Below are positions 8,336-17,488 of a DNA stretch of 64,000 nucleotides, one piece after another. The stretch is taken from contig OZ220486.1 of the NCBI GenBank assembly GCA_965116115.1, positions 3,534,001 through 3,598,000 of the forward strand. The letters run 5' to 3'. The translations under genes and the position numbers were made by a program. The DNA is from JAPOXR01 sp965116115 (GTDB lineage Bacteria > Pseudomonadota > Alphaproteobacteria > Rhodobacterales > Rhodobacteraceae). Every line of letters begins with the position of its first letter. Position 1 is the first letter of the stretch. The notes beneath the pieces are model-generated. The model saw only the letters and a program-made list of their open reading frames with translations, searched no databases and was not told the DNA's origin.

Positions 8336-9913
8336 TCACGCGGGCTCGGCCCGGATTCCGAGAATGTTGCGCTCCTTATGGCCGCAGGCGACGCCGATCA
8401 GGCATATGTTCTTGCCGTCCCTGCGGTATTTCTCCGCATAGCCTCGATCGCGCATCTGCTTGACCGCGGCATCAAGCGCCGCTTCCGCGCAGGCCGCGCT
8501 CTCTGCCATCTTGAATTCGAGCACGAAGACCTGCCCGCCGAGACGCACGGCCATATCCGCGCGGCCGTGACTCGAGGCCTCCTCCGCGCTCACATCGACG
8601 CCAGCCGAACGCAGGCATATGTAAAGAAGGCTCGTGTACCAAGCCTCATAACGCGCGAGATCGCCCTTGACCTGCCACAGGTAGGGTATCCCAGACAGCC
8701 AAGCGCGGAGCCTGTCCTCGAAGCCGGCGAAATCGCCCGCTTCCAGCAGCGCGCCCAATTCCTGTCCCGACTCCGCCGGATCAGTTCCCGTCTTCCCCAG
8801 CCGGACGAGCAGTTCGTCGGTCAGGCTGGTCCGAACCTCAAGGTTGGGATAGTCCAGCCGGTACAGGGTTTTGTACCCCCGTTTCCGCTCTTCCGCGATG
8901 GTCAGGTAGCCGGTCTGGAAGAGAAGCGCCTCGACGCCGATGTCGTTCACATCGAACTTGGAGACGAGCGACTTGTCCGTCAGCCGTCTCTCCAGTTCCA
9001 TCAGACTCACGGACTTCTCGAACAGCATCCGGAACAGGAACTCCGGAGATCCCGTCTCGAACCAGTAGGGCTGGAACTCGCGGTTGTCGAACAGAAGAAG
9101 AACATCGAAGGGATTGTAGACCCGCTCCCCGCCCCGCCAGCAGTAGCCGTTGTACCAAGCGCGGATCTCGTCACGGTCGAGGCCGGCCAGCTCCGGACCG
9201 AAGACCCGGTCCAGATCCTCCTCCCTGTAGCCGCAGACCGCGGCGTAGCGCGGATCAAGGCTGATATCCTTCAGATTGTTCAGCCCCGAAAACAGGCTGA
9301 CCTTCGAGAACATGCTCACGCCGGTGACGAAAACGAAATGCACATGCTCGGCGCTGCCCTTGATGACGCCGTAGAAACCGCGCAGATAGTCCCGGTTGGC
9401 CGCCGCGCGCTCCGGATTCTCGATCATGTCAAGGATCGGCTTGTCATACTCGTCCACCAGAACCACGGCCCGCCGGCCGCTGGCTCTGTGCAGCTGGCTG
9501 AGAACGCTCCGAAGACGCCTGGGGGCCGTATCGGATGTCCGGGCGCAGGACAGGCCGTGAAGGCGCTCCAAACTCGCCAGCTGATCGATGATGTCGCCTT
9601 CTATATCGCTCGGACTGCCGTACCGCTCGTCGAAACTCAAACGCACCGTCGGGCGTGGGGAAAGCCAGTCCCAGTGGGGATGGATGTCCAGTCCGCGGAA
9701 CAGGGGCTCGTCGCACTCGAACAAAGAACCGAGCGTATCAAGCAGCAGGCTCTTGCCGAACCGGCGCGGCCGGGATAGAAAGTAGTGACGCCCTCCGTCT
9801 GTCAACTGCCTGATGAGAGGCGTCTTATCGACATAGTAAAAATTCTCGCTCCGGATTGCGCGGAAATCCTGGATTCCGATCGGAAGACGGCGTCTGATCA
9901 TTGGTCTCTGCAT
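8336..9913 (-). CDS. AAA-ATPase-like protein with C-terminal PD-(D/E)XK nuclease domain
   Basis: About 525 residues of the AAA-ATPase-like (PF09820) plus PD-(D/E)XK (PF08011) family, very common in mobile-rich genomes and of uncertain function. The N-terminus has LPIGIQDFRAIR and YYVDKT, then a P-loop RPRRFGKSLLLDTL near residues 48-61 and a Walker B-like VVLVDEYDKPIL. The C-terminus has GRADMAVRLGGQVFVLEFKM, the nuclease-fold D...E-x-K signature. Start candidates are TTG 9916, ATG 9913 and ATG 9901. It is a solitary gene between mobile elements and looks intact. A decayed C-terminal fragment of a paralogue lies at 10193-10305. Confidence 0.85.
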   Translation of the reverse strand: MQRPMIRRRLPIGIQDFRAIRSENFYYVDKTPLIRQLTDGGRHYFLSRPRRFGKSLLLDTLGSLFECDEPLFRGLDIHPHWDWLSPRPTVRLSFDERYGSPSDIEGDIIDQLASLERLHGLSCARTSDTAPRRLRSVLSQLHRASGRRAVVLVDEYDKPILDMIENPERAAANRDYLRGFYGVIKGSAEHVHFVFVTGVSMFSKVSLFSGLNNLKDISLDPRYAAVCGYREEDLDRVFGPELAGLDRDEIRAWYNGYCWRGGERVYNPFDVLLLFDNREFQPYWFETGSPEFLFRMLFEKSVSLMELERRLTDKSLVSKFDVNDIGVEALLFQTGYLTIAEERKRGYKTLYRLDYPNLEVRTSLTDELLVRLGKTGTDPAESGQELGALLEAGDFAGFEDRLRAWLSGIPYLWQVKGDLARYEAWYTSLLYICLRSAGVDVSAEEASSHGRADMAVRLGGQVFVLEFKMAESAACAEAALDAAVKQMRDRGYAEKYRRDGKNICLIGVACGHKERNILGIRAEPA

Positions 9914-10192
9914 CAACTGCGCCGGAACAGGATGTCAGCGGCCGGAACGGCTGCGCATGGGTTCACCGTCTGACGCATCTCCAATGCCCGCGGAGTGCGC
10001 AGCGGTGAACCCGAAATGACGTTATCAGCCTGCGCAACTTGAAGCAAGCGAATTCGGCCGCCGGGCGGCGGCATAAGTTGACAAACCGCCTCGCGGATAC
10101 ATGGCATAGCGAATGTACACGCATGCGGACGGGAAGCTCCGGCAAGGAACTTACCGGCGATCTGCTGGGAAAACGCGTCCGCAGCCCCGCTG

Positions 10193-10305
10193 ATGCGGGA
10201 TCAGCGTTCAGGCCCTGAAATGTTGCGCCCCTTGCGTCCGCAGGATGCGCAGATCAGGCGGATCTGCTCGTTGTCCGCTGTATTTTTCCGCATATTCGAC
10301 CTTGG
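10193..10305 (-). pseudogene. C-terminal fragment of a second AAA-ATPase/PD-(D/E)XK gene
   Basis: About 110 bases match the 3' end of the neighbouring gene at 8336-8460, base by base with scattered changes (the block running through TGTTGCGC and TTTCTCCGCATA). The rest of the gene is gone. It shows that a paralogue was once beside the intact one. It is followed directly by an IS4-like relic, which may have caused the deletion. Confidence 0.6.
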
Positions 10306-10319
10306 GCGCCCCGCACCCT

Positions 10320-10690
10320 GCCTATTACACATAAGTTTTGTCTTGACGCCGCCGGTGATACAGCAGGCTGGAGCGTTCCAGTCTCAGCAGGCGGTCGTAA
10401 TTTTGAGTCCGGCAGGCTGGATTCGTGCAGCCCCGCCGGATGATCCGGTGTCCGGGCGGCGGGTCGCTGCGGCGGTTCAGACAGCCGCTCATTATCGCCA
10501 TGACCAGCGCCGCATGGCCCAACTTGTCAGGCGTCTGTTTGAGACGCTGGTCGGCGGCGACATCTTTGTCAAGACAGAACTTGTGTGTAATAGGCAGCCC
10601 GCACCGGAAACCAATGGCAGGCACGATCCAAGACGCCGTCAGATTCCCCTGTCCGACTGCCAAGGGCATTCACTGGCCGAAAACAATGCG
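10320..10690 (-). pseudogene. IS4-like transposase C-terminal relic
   Basis: The minus-strand frame contains LGHAALVMAIMSGCLNRRSD followed by PPPGHRIIRRG, which parallels the end of the IS4 transposase at 42834 (LGTAVAMLARMGGYLGRKYD, then DPAGAQTVWEG). No catalytic core remains. The fragment shares only this tail with the other element, so it is a diverged relative rather than a copy. Confidence 0.5.
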
Positions 10691-10854
10691 CTCAGTATCC
10701 TGAACAGATCATGAAGTGATCAGGCCGGCACGCGAAAGCGGGGTGGAAACCGCGACAGCCGCACTGCCCGGCGAATTCCCGATCGCCGCTGACACGAGGC
10801 AGTTCATTGACACCGGCCCGGCGGACATTCGCCGTCAGCGTGCGCTGGGAGGAT

Positions 10855-10950
10855 GCGGGAGCCGGCAATCGGCACGAACGGGCTTCGTTACGGCTGCTTC
10901 CTTTCGGACCTGACCGGGTTGGCGAGCCGTTCGCCCGGACCAACTCCCGC
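10855..10950 (-). ncRNA. ffs: 4.5S signal recognition particle RNA
   Basis: On the minus strand the conserved apical domain of bacterial SRP RNA is plain: GGTCAGGTCC, a GAAA-type turn, then GGAAGCAGCC. The terminal stem closes exactly: GCGGGAG at the 5' end (10950 down to 10944) pairs with CTCCCGC at the 3' end (10861-10855), and an inner helix pairs CGAACGG with CCGTTCG. The 96-nt length fits the small proteobacterial form. It partners with Ffh (not in this window) to target membrane proteins. A 10-bp inverted repeat sits immediately upstream. The flanks contain no gene. Confidence 0.9.
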
Positions 10951-10978
10951 GCCGTTCACTATTACACAGTGAACGGCG
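10950..10978. repeat. 10-bp inverted repeat at the SRP RNA 5' end
   Basis: Arms CGCCGTTCAC (10950-10959) and GTGAACGGCG (10969-10978) are perfect complements around a 9-base spacer. On the SRP RNA strand it falls in the promoter position, just before the first nucleotide. A TAATAG at its centre could be the -10 element. It may be a regulatory palindrome or coincidental symmetry over the promoter. Confidence 0.35.
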
Positions 10979-11243
10979 GATCAAGGGACGAAAACATCGA
11001 AATTCATGCCGCAGCGTTTCAAATCATCTCCGGAACGCCTGAAACCCGTCCGGACTGGCGGCGCGAAAACCGGGACGGCCTCAGACAGTCAGTCATCATT
11101 GGAAATACGGATGCAGGGAATGCGGTTTGACATGTGCACCTTCGAAAGTGAACCGCTTGAAAAACGCGGTCGACATGACACCGGCCACAGTCTCCGGTCC
11201 CCCGCCCCTGAAGCCGCCCTTGCCGCCGACCCCGCGTGTCCGG

Positions 11244-12005
11244 CTATTGGTCGCGCTCCGCCCAGCCCGCGAAAATCCGTTCAAGCGCGATGACAACATA
11301 ATAAAGAACGATGCCGAGAAAGGCCAAAGCGATAAGGACAGCGAACATCAGCGGATAGTCGGCATTGATCTTGCCGCTGTCAAACAGATGGCCCAGACCT
11401 TTGCCGTGCGGCTCGACGATTTCCATCAAATTGGTGCCGATAAAGGCCAGGGTCACGGCGACTTTGAGCGCGCCGAAAAACTCCGGCAGAGTCTTCGGCA
11501 GAGCAATCTTCAGAAAGATCGTGGTCCGCGACGCGCCGAGCGCCCGCAGAATGTCCCGGTATTCGGGCTCAAGGGTCGAAAGGCCTATTGAAACAGAAAC
11601 CGCGATGGGAAAAAATGAAATCAGGAAGGCGATGAGCACCGTATTCAGATCATCCAGCCCGACCAGCATCAGCGCGAGGACCGGCACCACAGTCGCCTTT
11701 GGAATGGCATTGAAACCGACAAGCAACGGATAAAGCGCGTCGCGCACCACCCGCGACAGTCCCATGATCATGCCCAGAAGCACCCCGATGACAACCGAAA
11801 GCATGAGACCGGCAACAGTCCGCCAGAGCGTGTCCCAGCCATATTCAAAGAAGAGAGCGCGGTATTTCCAGAATGCAGGTCCAAGATCCGAAGGAGACGC
11901 CATTTTGTAATTTGGCCAGCCGTTAATCCAGACAAGCCATTCCCACAGCAACAGGAAAACAGTCATTGCCGCAAGGGGAACCAAAAATTTGTTCAGCGGA
12001 TTCAT
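11244..12005 (-). CDS. ABC transporter permease, NitT/TauT type
   Basis: 253 residues with about six hydrophobic segments and the binding-protein-dependent permease signature with EYRDILRALGASRTTIFLKI, the EAA loop that contacts the ATPase. The family (SsuC, TauC, ThiX-like) moves small organic anions or pyrimidine precursors across the inner membrane. It is the last gene of a three-gene minus-strand operon and overlaps the ATPase gene by 4 bases, so translation is probably coupled. The substrate cannot be told from the permease. Confidence 0.9.
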   Translation of the reverse strand: MNPLNKFLVPLAAMTVFLLLWEWLVWINGWPNYKMASPSDLGPAFWKYRALFFEYGWDTLWRTVAGLMLSVVIGVLLGMIMGLSRVVRDALYPLLVGFNAIPKATVVPVLALMLVGLDDLNTVLIAFLISFFPIAVSVSIGLSTLEPEYRDILRALGASRTTIFLKIALPKTLPEFFGALKVAVTLAFIGTNLMEIVEPHGKGLGHLFDSGKINADYPLMFAVLIALAFLGIVLYYVVIALERIFAGWAERDQ

Positions 12006-12859
12006 TCCGCCGCGATCTCCCGGCCGCCGTCCTGAGCGGATTCGATCTGCATACGGAGCGACGTCAGCAGTTCGGTCGCAGCCGGTGTGTACAAGTCTTC
12101 CAGTTTGCGGTCAGGGCCGAGGTCAATCTCGGCAGAATACTGGATTTTCGCCGGACGCTGCGACAACACAATGACTGTGTCAGAAAGAAAAATCGATTCC
12201 CGAAGATCATGGGTAATGAGAAGACATGTGAACGGTTTTTGGCGCCGCAATCCACGTATGATTCCCCAAAGATCCTCCCGAGTGAAAGCATCCAGCGCAC
12301 CCAAGGGTTCGTCAAGAATCAGCACATCCGGATCATGAACCAAGGCCCGGCACAATGACACACGCTGCCGCATACCTCCGGAGAGCTCTGACGGGCGCTT
12401 ATCCTCGAATCCTTCCAGCGAAACCATTGCAAGGAGTTCAAGAGCGCGTTCCTCGCGCTTGCTGAACGGCATTTTCGGCGCCACGATCTCCAGAGGCAGG
12501 ATGACATTCTTAAGGACACTTCTCCATTCGAGCATCACTGGATTCTGGAAGGCCATACCGACTGTCGGACGCGGCGACTCGACTTTCCTGCCCGCAAGAA
12601 AAATCTCGCCGGAATCGGGCTTGATCAGTCCCGAAATCAGCCGTGTCAGAGTCGACTTGCCGCATCCGGATGGACCGACGACAGCGGCGAAACAGTTTTT
12701 CCTGACCTGCAGCGACACATTGTCAAGGACGGGAAGGATTCCGCCTTCGACAGCAAACGCATGTGAAACGCCCCGCAACTCAATCTGCGCGGGGCGATCT
12801 GATCCGCCGTGTCCGCTCGGCAACGCGGAGGAAACCGGCGAATCCCGGCCCGTCGGCAT
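12002..12859 (-). CDS. ABC transporter ATP-binding protein, NitT/TauT type
   Basis: 285 residues. Walker A is GPSGCGKST, the Q-loop follows at FQNPVMLEW, the signature is LSGGMRQR, Walker B is VLILDEPLGALD, and the switch His is in LLITHDLRES. It energises import with the permease at 11244 and the binding protein at 12860. It begins with a non-conserved 25-residue leader. The gene abuts the binding-protein gene directly (stop and start within a base), so the three are one transcript. Confidence 0.92.
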   Translation of the reverse strand: MPTGRDSPVSSALPSGHGGSDRPAQIELRGVSHAFAVEGGILPVLDNVSLQVRKNCFAAVVGPSGCGKSTLTRLISGLIKPDSGEIFLAGRKVESPRPTVGMAFQNPVMLEWRSVLKNVILPLEIVAPKMPFSKREERALELLAMVSLEGFEDKRPSELSGGMRQRVSLCRALVHDPDVLILDEPLGALDAFTREDLWGIIRGLRRQKPFTCLLITHDLRESIFLSDTVIVLSQRPAKIQYSAEIDLGPDRKLEDLYTPAATELLTSLRMQIESAQDGGREIAAE

Positions 12860-13870
12860 TTATTGCTGCAGCATACGGTCAGCGGTGTCGGGAAGATATT
12901 CGTCTGTGAAATAAAGACTCGCGTCCACCGGACTCATAAAATCGAAATTCTCCTTGAGCTGCGTGAGAGAGCGCTCGAACCGCGCAGAATCTATCCCGCC
13001 CATGCCGGACTGTTTCACATAGTCCGTGAGAACATTCGCTTCGATCGCCAGCTGCAGCCTCCAAGTCTCCAGCGGCACGTCCGCGGCGGGATTCCGGACA
13101 GCCAACATGGCCACGCCGGCGGCCGGATCAGCGACCACGTCCTTCCACCCGCTAATGATTGCCCTGATGAAACTTCTGACGATGTCCGGATTTTCAGCGG
13201 CGAAATCAGTGTTGACGATGATCGCGTTGCCGTAGAGTTCAAGTCCGTAGTCGGCCATGAGGATAACGGAAATGTCGTCTTCCGGAACGCCGAGCCGGAC
13301 AAGGTTCAAATAGCTCGAAAATGAATAGCCGGTCACGGCGTCGACCACGCCTTCGGCAAGACTGGGTTCACGGGTCGGGAATCCCACCGGCTCCACTGTG
13401 ATATCGGAGACATCAAGGCCGTTGGCGGTTGCGAAAGCCGGAAACTGAGCCCAAGCGCCGTCCGGCGGCGGAGCCCCGAGGATGCGGCCTTCAAGATCTG
13501 CGGGAACTGACACGCCGAGCGACTTCCTGCCCACGACGGCGAACGGCGGCTTATCGTATACCATCATGACGGCTGTCACGGGAGCGCCGGGGTTGGTGTC
13601 CAGAAACTTCACCAGACTGTTAATGTCGGCGAATCCGAACTGGAAAGCGCCTGTCGCCACCTTGGGAATCGCGTCCAGAGATCCCTGTCCAGCGGATATG
13701 CTGACATTCAAACCTTCCGCAGCGAAGTGGCCGTTGTCGATGGCCGCGAAATACGCGGCGCCGGGGCCTTCAAATTTCCAGTCAAGGGTGAAGTTGATAT
13801 CTGTCTGGGCAAAAGATGCCGTCGCGGCAAAGCCCAAGGCAGCGGCAGCGGCTGTCAGCATTCGTGACAT
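12860..13870 (-). CDS. ABC substrate-binding protein, NMT1/THI5-like
   Basis: 336 residues with a signal peptide (SRMLTAAAAALGFAATASFA) and the NMT1/THI5-like opening DINFTLDWKFEGPGAAYFAAID. Related binding proteins carry nitrate, taurine, alkanesulfonates, riboflavin or formylaminopyrimidine; the sequence does not decide which. TLDWKFEGPGAAYFAA resembles the pyrimidine/thiamine-precursor branch (FTLDWxPNxxHAG), but the typical N and H are absent. No TPP riboswitch is seen in the short leader. AAGGAG lies 7 bases before the ATG. It is the first gene of the operon. Confidence 0.88.
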   Translation of the reverse strand: MSRMLTAAAAALGFAATASFAQTDINFTLDWKFEGPGAAYFAAIDNGHFAAEGLNVSISAGQGSLDAIPKVATGAFQFGFADINSLVKFLDTNPGAPVTAVMMVYDKPPFAVVGRKSLGVSVPADLEGRILGAPPPDGAWAQFPAFATANGLDVSDITVEPVGFPTREPSLAEGVVDAVTGYSFSSYLNLVRLGVPEDDISVILMADYGLELYGNAIIVNTDFAAENPDIVRSFIRAIISGWKDVVADPAAGVAMLAVRNPAADVPLETWRLQLAIEANVLTDYVKQSGMGGIDSARFERSLTQLKENFDFMSPVDASLYFTDEYLPDTADRMLQQ

Positions 13871-13910
13871 GTTTTACTCCTTAGCAATGAGAGATAAAAT
13901 CCGTTTGGAA

Positions 13911-13939
13911 TGAATAGCAGAACGAATGCGCGAATTCAA
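13911..13939 (-). promoter_or_regulatory. Sigma-70-like promoter of the ABC importer operon
   Basis: On the minus strand TTGAAT (13939-13934) and TATTCA (13916-13911) are separated by 17 bases, about 40 bases upstream of the binding-protein start. This is a fair match to -35/-10 elements. The leader is too short for a riboswitch. Confidence 0.4.
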
Positions 13940-14058
13940 TCGCCGGATACGCCCGGTCAGTATGCGAACTGCGTTTTTTACGCGCCCGGCTCCGGGGGAT
14001 TCTGTTCATTGACGCGCCGCCGTGCCGGGCATGCCGGACATCCGGCGGAGCTCCGTCT

Positions 14059-15015
14059 TTGACCGTCAGATTCGCTTTCGCGGGAGTCGGAATCCGGCGC
14101 CGCGCTGAACTCCGCGGCGATGCGGGGCGCATGTCCCGTCTGCTCGCTCAGCCCGGGACACGGGTGCTGCCGTTTCAACGGGGCAAACCGCTGGTCCTGC
14201 CGGATTCCCGGCTCTGCTGGCTTGAACCGGAACATGACATTTTCACCGGCGGACCTCCGCCGGCGTTCGTCGGCATGCTGCATGACCTGCCGCGCTTCGC
14301 CGCAGCCGTTCCTGATCGGATCCGGACCGAAGACTCTGATGCGGATCCCGGCGGGATTCCGAATCAGCCGGGACAGATTTGCCGCAAAGCTTCAAACGGC
14401 GCTGAATTCGTCAATCTCCGCTCGTTGATGACAGCCATACCGGCTGACGAGGCTGAATTATCGGCTGTTGCGAAAGTCCTTCTGGACTGGCACGCGACTC
14501 ACCGGCACTGCCCGGGCTGCGGGCAACGCACGGAAATCACCCATTCGGGCTGGCGGCAGCACTGCGGCGGCTGTCGGGCCGAACATTTCTGCCGCACCGA
14601 TCCGGTCGTGATCATGCTCATAACTCACCGTAATTCCGTTCTGATCGGACGATCGCGGGACTGGCCGAACGGCATGCATTCGCTGCTTGCGGGATTCGTG
14701 GAGCCCGGCGAAACCATCGAAGCGGCAGTCTGCCGCGAAACCTATGAAGAAACGGGCGTGACCGTTGAACAGGTCCGGTATCTGGCTTCACAGCCGTGGC
14801 CGTTTCCTGCATCACTGATGATCGGATGCAGTGCCCGGGCAACGGAAACCGCTTTACGAATCGACCGGGAAGAACTCGAAAACGCGCTCTGGGTCTCACG
14901 CGAGCGCATGGCGGAGATCTTCGCCGGCCGGGACAGCCGGATACGCCCCCCGCGCCAAGGTTCGATTGCGGAACACATGATCATGGCATGGCTGCAGGGC
15001 CGGACCGGCGGGTAA
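14059..15015 (+). CDS. nudC: NAD(+)/NADH pyrophosphatase (RNA NAD decapping)
   Basis: 318 residues. A zinc ribbon is formed by CPGCG and CGGC near residues 153-174. The Nudix box GFVEPGETIEAAVCRETYEE continues TGV, and SQPWPFPASLM is the signature found only in NudC-type Nudix proteins. The family splits NAD(H) to NMN and AMP and removes NAD caps from RNA. The start is a TTG preceded by GGCGGAG; no ATG fits the conserved N-terminus. In the RTDP segment after the zinc ribbon the usual HxPRTDP is EHFCRTDP. It stands alone on the plus strand. Confidence 0.9.
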   Translation: MTVRFAFAGVGIRRRAELRGDAGRMSRLLAQPGTRVLPFQRGKPLVLPDSRLCWLEPEHDIFTGGPPPAFVGMLHDLPRFAAAVPDRIRTEDSDADPGGIPNQPGQICRKASNGAEFVNLRSLMTAIPADEAELSAVAKVLLDWHATHRHCPGCGQRTEITHSGWRQHCGGCRAEHFCRTDPVVIMLITHRNSVLIGRSRDWPNGMHSLLAGFVEPGETIEAAVCRETYEETGVTVEQVRYLASQPWPFPASLMIGCSARATETALRIDREELENALWVSRERMAEIFAGRDSRIRPPRQGSIAEHMIMAWLQGRTGG

Positions 15016-15071
15016 CGAAAGAGCCATACATACGATGCCGCGCATATGCAGGTCCTGTATCCGTTTCACAG

Positions 15072-15560
15072 TCAATCGGGTTTGCCGAACGCGAGACCCT
15101 CCCTGTTCAATGACGTCAATCCCCGACGCCTTATGTCCGCTGAGACGTTAAGGTCAGCGATGACGGCATGGCGGCCGCTGGCCGCATATTGAAATTGCCT
15201 CTGAGCCTTCCGCGAACTCTTTTCGGCAGCACCGCGTTCGGCACAAGTCCGAACCGCACGGACAGGACTCATTTCAACAATCTGAAGCGGTTCGCTGGAC
15301 GGCATTTGGCGCAGACGGTCCCGAAACGTCCTGAGAATCTTCCGGTTGAGTCCGGCGTTCGCCTTCACATTTTTCCCAGACGTTCCGGGTGTCTCCTTCG
15401 TGCCGCCGGCCATATTTTGAGCCCGCAGCTTCTCTACGGTCACCGTCTATCCGGCAAGCTCTTGCTGACGTGGTTTCGCCAAGTCTTCCGAATCCCGGCG
15501 AGTCTGCGCCTGATCTTGGCTATATGGGCTTTCGTCTTTTATTTCACTCAGGCTTCCGGC
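15072..15560 (-). pseudogene. TnpB (IS200/IS605 OrfB) relic
   Basis: The minus strand reads VEKLRAQNM, GKNVKANAGLNRKIL and, further on, a degenerate version of the C-terminal zinc finger region ending VIADLNVSADI. These are the ordered landmarks of TnpB (VEDL..M, KAGLNRxI, zinc finger, ADxNxAxNI). The zinc Cys residues are mostly lost and the upstream part (AKIRRRLAGIRKTWR) is in another frame. It is not functional. 15560-15783 shows no further recognisable gene. Confidence 0.6.
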
Positions 15561-15783
15561 CGCTTCGCGTCCTGTTTACGCGGAACTACTCAGTCGCCGG
15601 CGCCCGCCCGGGATTCCCGCCTGCCCCGGGAAAAACCGATCCGGCTTGGCTGCAGCCTCAAGCGCACGACAGATACAGGCATGCCGCCGCCTGCCGGCAG
15701 GACTGCGAGTCAAGACCCGAACAGGAAACCGCACTGATGCGGCGCCCGAGATTCATCCCCCGAAGCGCCACTCGCCGAATCAG

Positions 15784-15951
15784 TCCAGGTCCTGTACCCA
15801 ACAATTTGACTTGTCACACTGGGTTGTGACATGTGCCCGGGCATTCACGTCTAAAGGACTGCAAGGGATTTTAGCGTCATCTTGTTGCCGATTCTTCAAA
15901 CGATACCAAATATTGGCCAAGCCCTTCAACTTTTTGGGTACAGGACCTGGA
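15784..15951. mobile_element. MITE-like element with 18-bp perfect terminal repeats
   Basis: The two ends (15784-15801 and 15934-15951) are exact inverted repeats beginning TCCAGGTCCTGTACCCAA. The 168-base interior has no gene and contains a small internal hairpin (TGTCACA/TGTGACA near 15811). This is the form of a miniature inverted-repeat transposable element mobilised by a transposase elsewhere. No matching full-length IS is in the window. No obvious target duplication flanks it. Confidence 0.7.
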
Positions 15952-15963
15952 ACAAGCCCGGTG

Positions 15964-16329
15964 TCAATGGTAAGCTTCAACAAGATCGTGAAGCACCGAA
16001 CCGAACTCAAGAATACGCTTGACCTTCGCCCGGCACTGTGCGGCTCCTTTCGGCTGTTCGCTCAGAAGCAGCTCATCCAGTTTGCGGTGAAGCGGCATGA
16101 AGCCGCAGATCTTGGCCTGCGCGACCGCCTCCTCAAAATCGGGTCCGCTCGCGCGCAACAACTCGACACATGCTTGACCTTCCTGCATGAGAAACGTTCT
16201 GGCCCGCCAATAGGCTTCAATTACCGGAGCGCAGTGCCGGTCGGCGAAAACCGGTCCCGAACCGGCAGCCAGCAGCGTGGCCCAGACAAGAAATGCGCGG
16301 ACGCCCGCCGCCGGATCCCGTCTGAGCAT
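15964..16329 (-). CDS. Small periplasmic protein with four cysteines, unknown function
   Basis: 121 residues from the ATG at 16329, preceded by GAGGAG at good spacing. It starts with a signal peptide (RAFLVWATLLAAGSGPVFA) and has four Cys spaced along the mature part (HCAP, QACVE, KICGF, AQCRA), suggesting two disulfides. No family recognised. It is the last gene downstream of the molybdenum hydroxylase operon on the same strand, so it may be an accessory of that periplasmic enzyme. This is inferred from position only. Confidence 0.6.
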   Translation of the reverse strand: MLRRDPAAGVRAFLVWATLLAAGSGPVFADRHCAPVIEAYWRARTFLMQEGQACVELLRASGPDFEEAVAQAKICGFMPLHRKLDELLLSEQPKGAAQCRAKVKRILEFGSVLHDLVEAYH

Positions 16330-16490
16330 GATCTTCTCCTCGGAAACGTCGATTCCTTGAAATCGTTCGCCGTTGATCGTCTGACTCATTCGATTGCAAA
16401 AACCCCTGCCGAAGCCAGCCGGCGGACACGATCCGGATTGACCGCGCCGGCTCCTGCAGGAAATGCGCTCGTCTCCCTCCAAGGCCGGTA

Positions 16491-16886
16491 TCATCGCTTC
16501 GGGAGCATGACCTGGTCGGCAAAAAAAATCCCGGTGAGAAATGACCGCATCACAATCAGCCCGTTCGTATTGTCAATCATCTCGGACGTGATTGATGTCT
16601 GCGCCAGAAGCATGTCGGTCACCGATTGAACCGCCCGAGCGTCAGACAGCCAACGATTCCGGAAGTCCTTGCCGACCTCGTCGTCAGGCAGTGTGTCCAA
16701 AAGGTTCTCGAGATCCTCTGTTGCCGCCCGGAAACGCTGCAGAAACCGGCGGATCCGGCTCAGCCCGCCGCCATCGGCCCGCTCAACATTGCGGCCTTGT
16801 GCCGCATAGGCAAGCAAGAACTCATACGCTTCCTCTATTTCATCAAATGCGGCACGTATCCGGACAGCGCCTGCATTGTCGATCAC
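16491..16886 (-). CDS. Hypothetical helical protein in the Mo-hydroxylase operon
   Basis: 131 residues, predicted mostly helical and soluble, with no Cys or membrane segment (FDEIEEAYEFLLAYAAQG and FRNRWLSDARAVQSVTDML are typical stretches). Its start overlaps the stop of the cytochrome b gene by 4 bases, so translation is coupled. No family recognised. The arrangement suggests a partner or assembly factor of the cytochrome b/Mo-enzyme complex. Confidence 0.65.
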   Translation of the reverse strand: MIDNAGAVRIRAAFDEIEEAYEFLLAYAAQGRNVERADGGGLSRIRRFLQRFRAATEDLENLLDTLPDDEVGKDFRNRWLSDARAVQSVTDMLLAQTSITSEMIDNTNGLIVMRSFLTGIFFADQVMLPKR

Positions 16887-17488
16887 GACGAATCGCCTTT
16901 CCTTGCGAATTCAGGTCCGTGGCCGTGAATCATCGAGGTCAGATAGGCGCGATGGCTCGGGATGAGCGCGAAATAAACATGCACGATAACAAGAAACAGC
17001 AACAGCATGGCTCCGATTCCGTGAATGACATAGATCGCTCCCCAAGCCGAGTTGGAAAGTATCGAGGGGTCCTGTTTCCAGAACTTGGTGTCGACTTTGG
17101 CCAGCATAACGAGGCCTGTGGCGGCCGTTGCCGAGACCGCTGCCGCGGCCATCCAGTGATATAGTTTCTGGAAAGCGTCGTATTTGGCCGGCCTCAGGCC
17201 TCTCTTGCTGCGGTTCAAGGCAACGCGAATCGTCTCTTTGCCGTCATCGGTCACGGGAATCATACTGCCGATTCCATGTACGGCGAACACTCTGTAGAGA
17301 TGAAATACTATTGCAGCGACAAGAATAATCCCAGCCCGCCAATGGATCAGCACCCAATCGAACTTAATTCCGATGACCGGAAGAAACGCTGTGCCCCCGA
17401 GAACCAGGATACAGGTGGCCATGACCCAGTGAAACAGTCTGTCACCGAGGCGGTGTCTCACCGCCCTTGCTTGCCCCGACACCGTCAT
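16883..17488 (-). CDS. Cytochrome b (b561/formate dehydrogenase gamma-like) membrane subunit
   Basis: 201 residues with four strongly hydrophobic segments. Histidines suited to haem ligation occur in RLFHWVMA, VLIHWRAG, IVFHLYRV, KLYHWMAA and YVIHGIGA, the pattern of di-haem b-type quinone-reducing subunits. These take electrons from a periplasmic dehydrogenase and pass them to the quinone pool. It overlaps both neighbours by 4 bases, which ties it to the Mo enzyme encoded just upstream. Confidence 0.85.
   Translation of the reverse strand: MTVSGQARAVRHRLGDRLFHWVMATCILVLGGTAFLPVIGIKFDWVLIHWRAGIILVAAIVFHLYRVFAVHGIGSMIPVTDDGKETIRVALNRSKRGLRPAKYDAFQKLYHWMAAAAVSATAATGLVMLAKVDTKFWKQDPSILSNSAWGAIYVIHGIGAMLLLFLVIVHVYFALIPSHRAYLTSMIHGHGPEFARKGDSS

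Noticed and set aside
8378..9778. Long plus-strand frame (466 codons) opposite the AAA-ATPase gene
   Set aside because: It is a codon-bias shadow in GC-rich DNA; the minus strand has a full family match with P-loop and nuclease motifs.
12860..14058. TPP riboswitch ahead of the NMT1/THI5-like ABC operon
   Set aside because: The leader is only about 40-60 bases and the conserved THI-box segments are absent.
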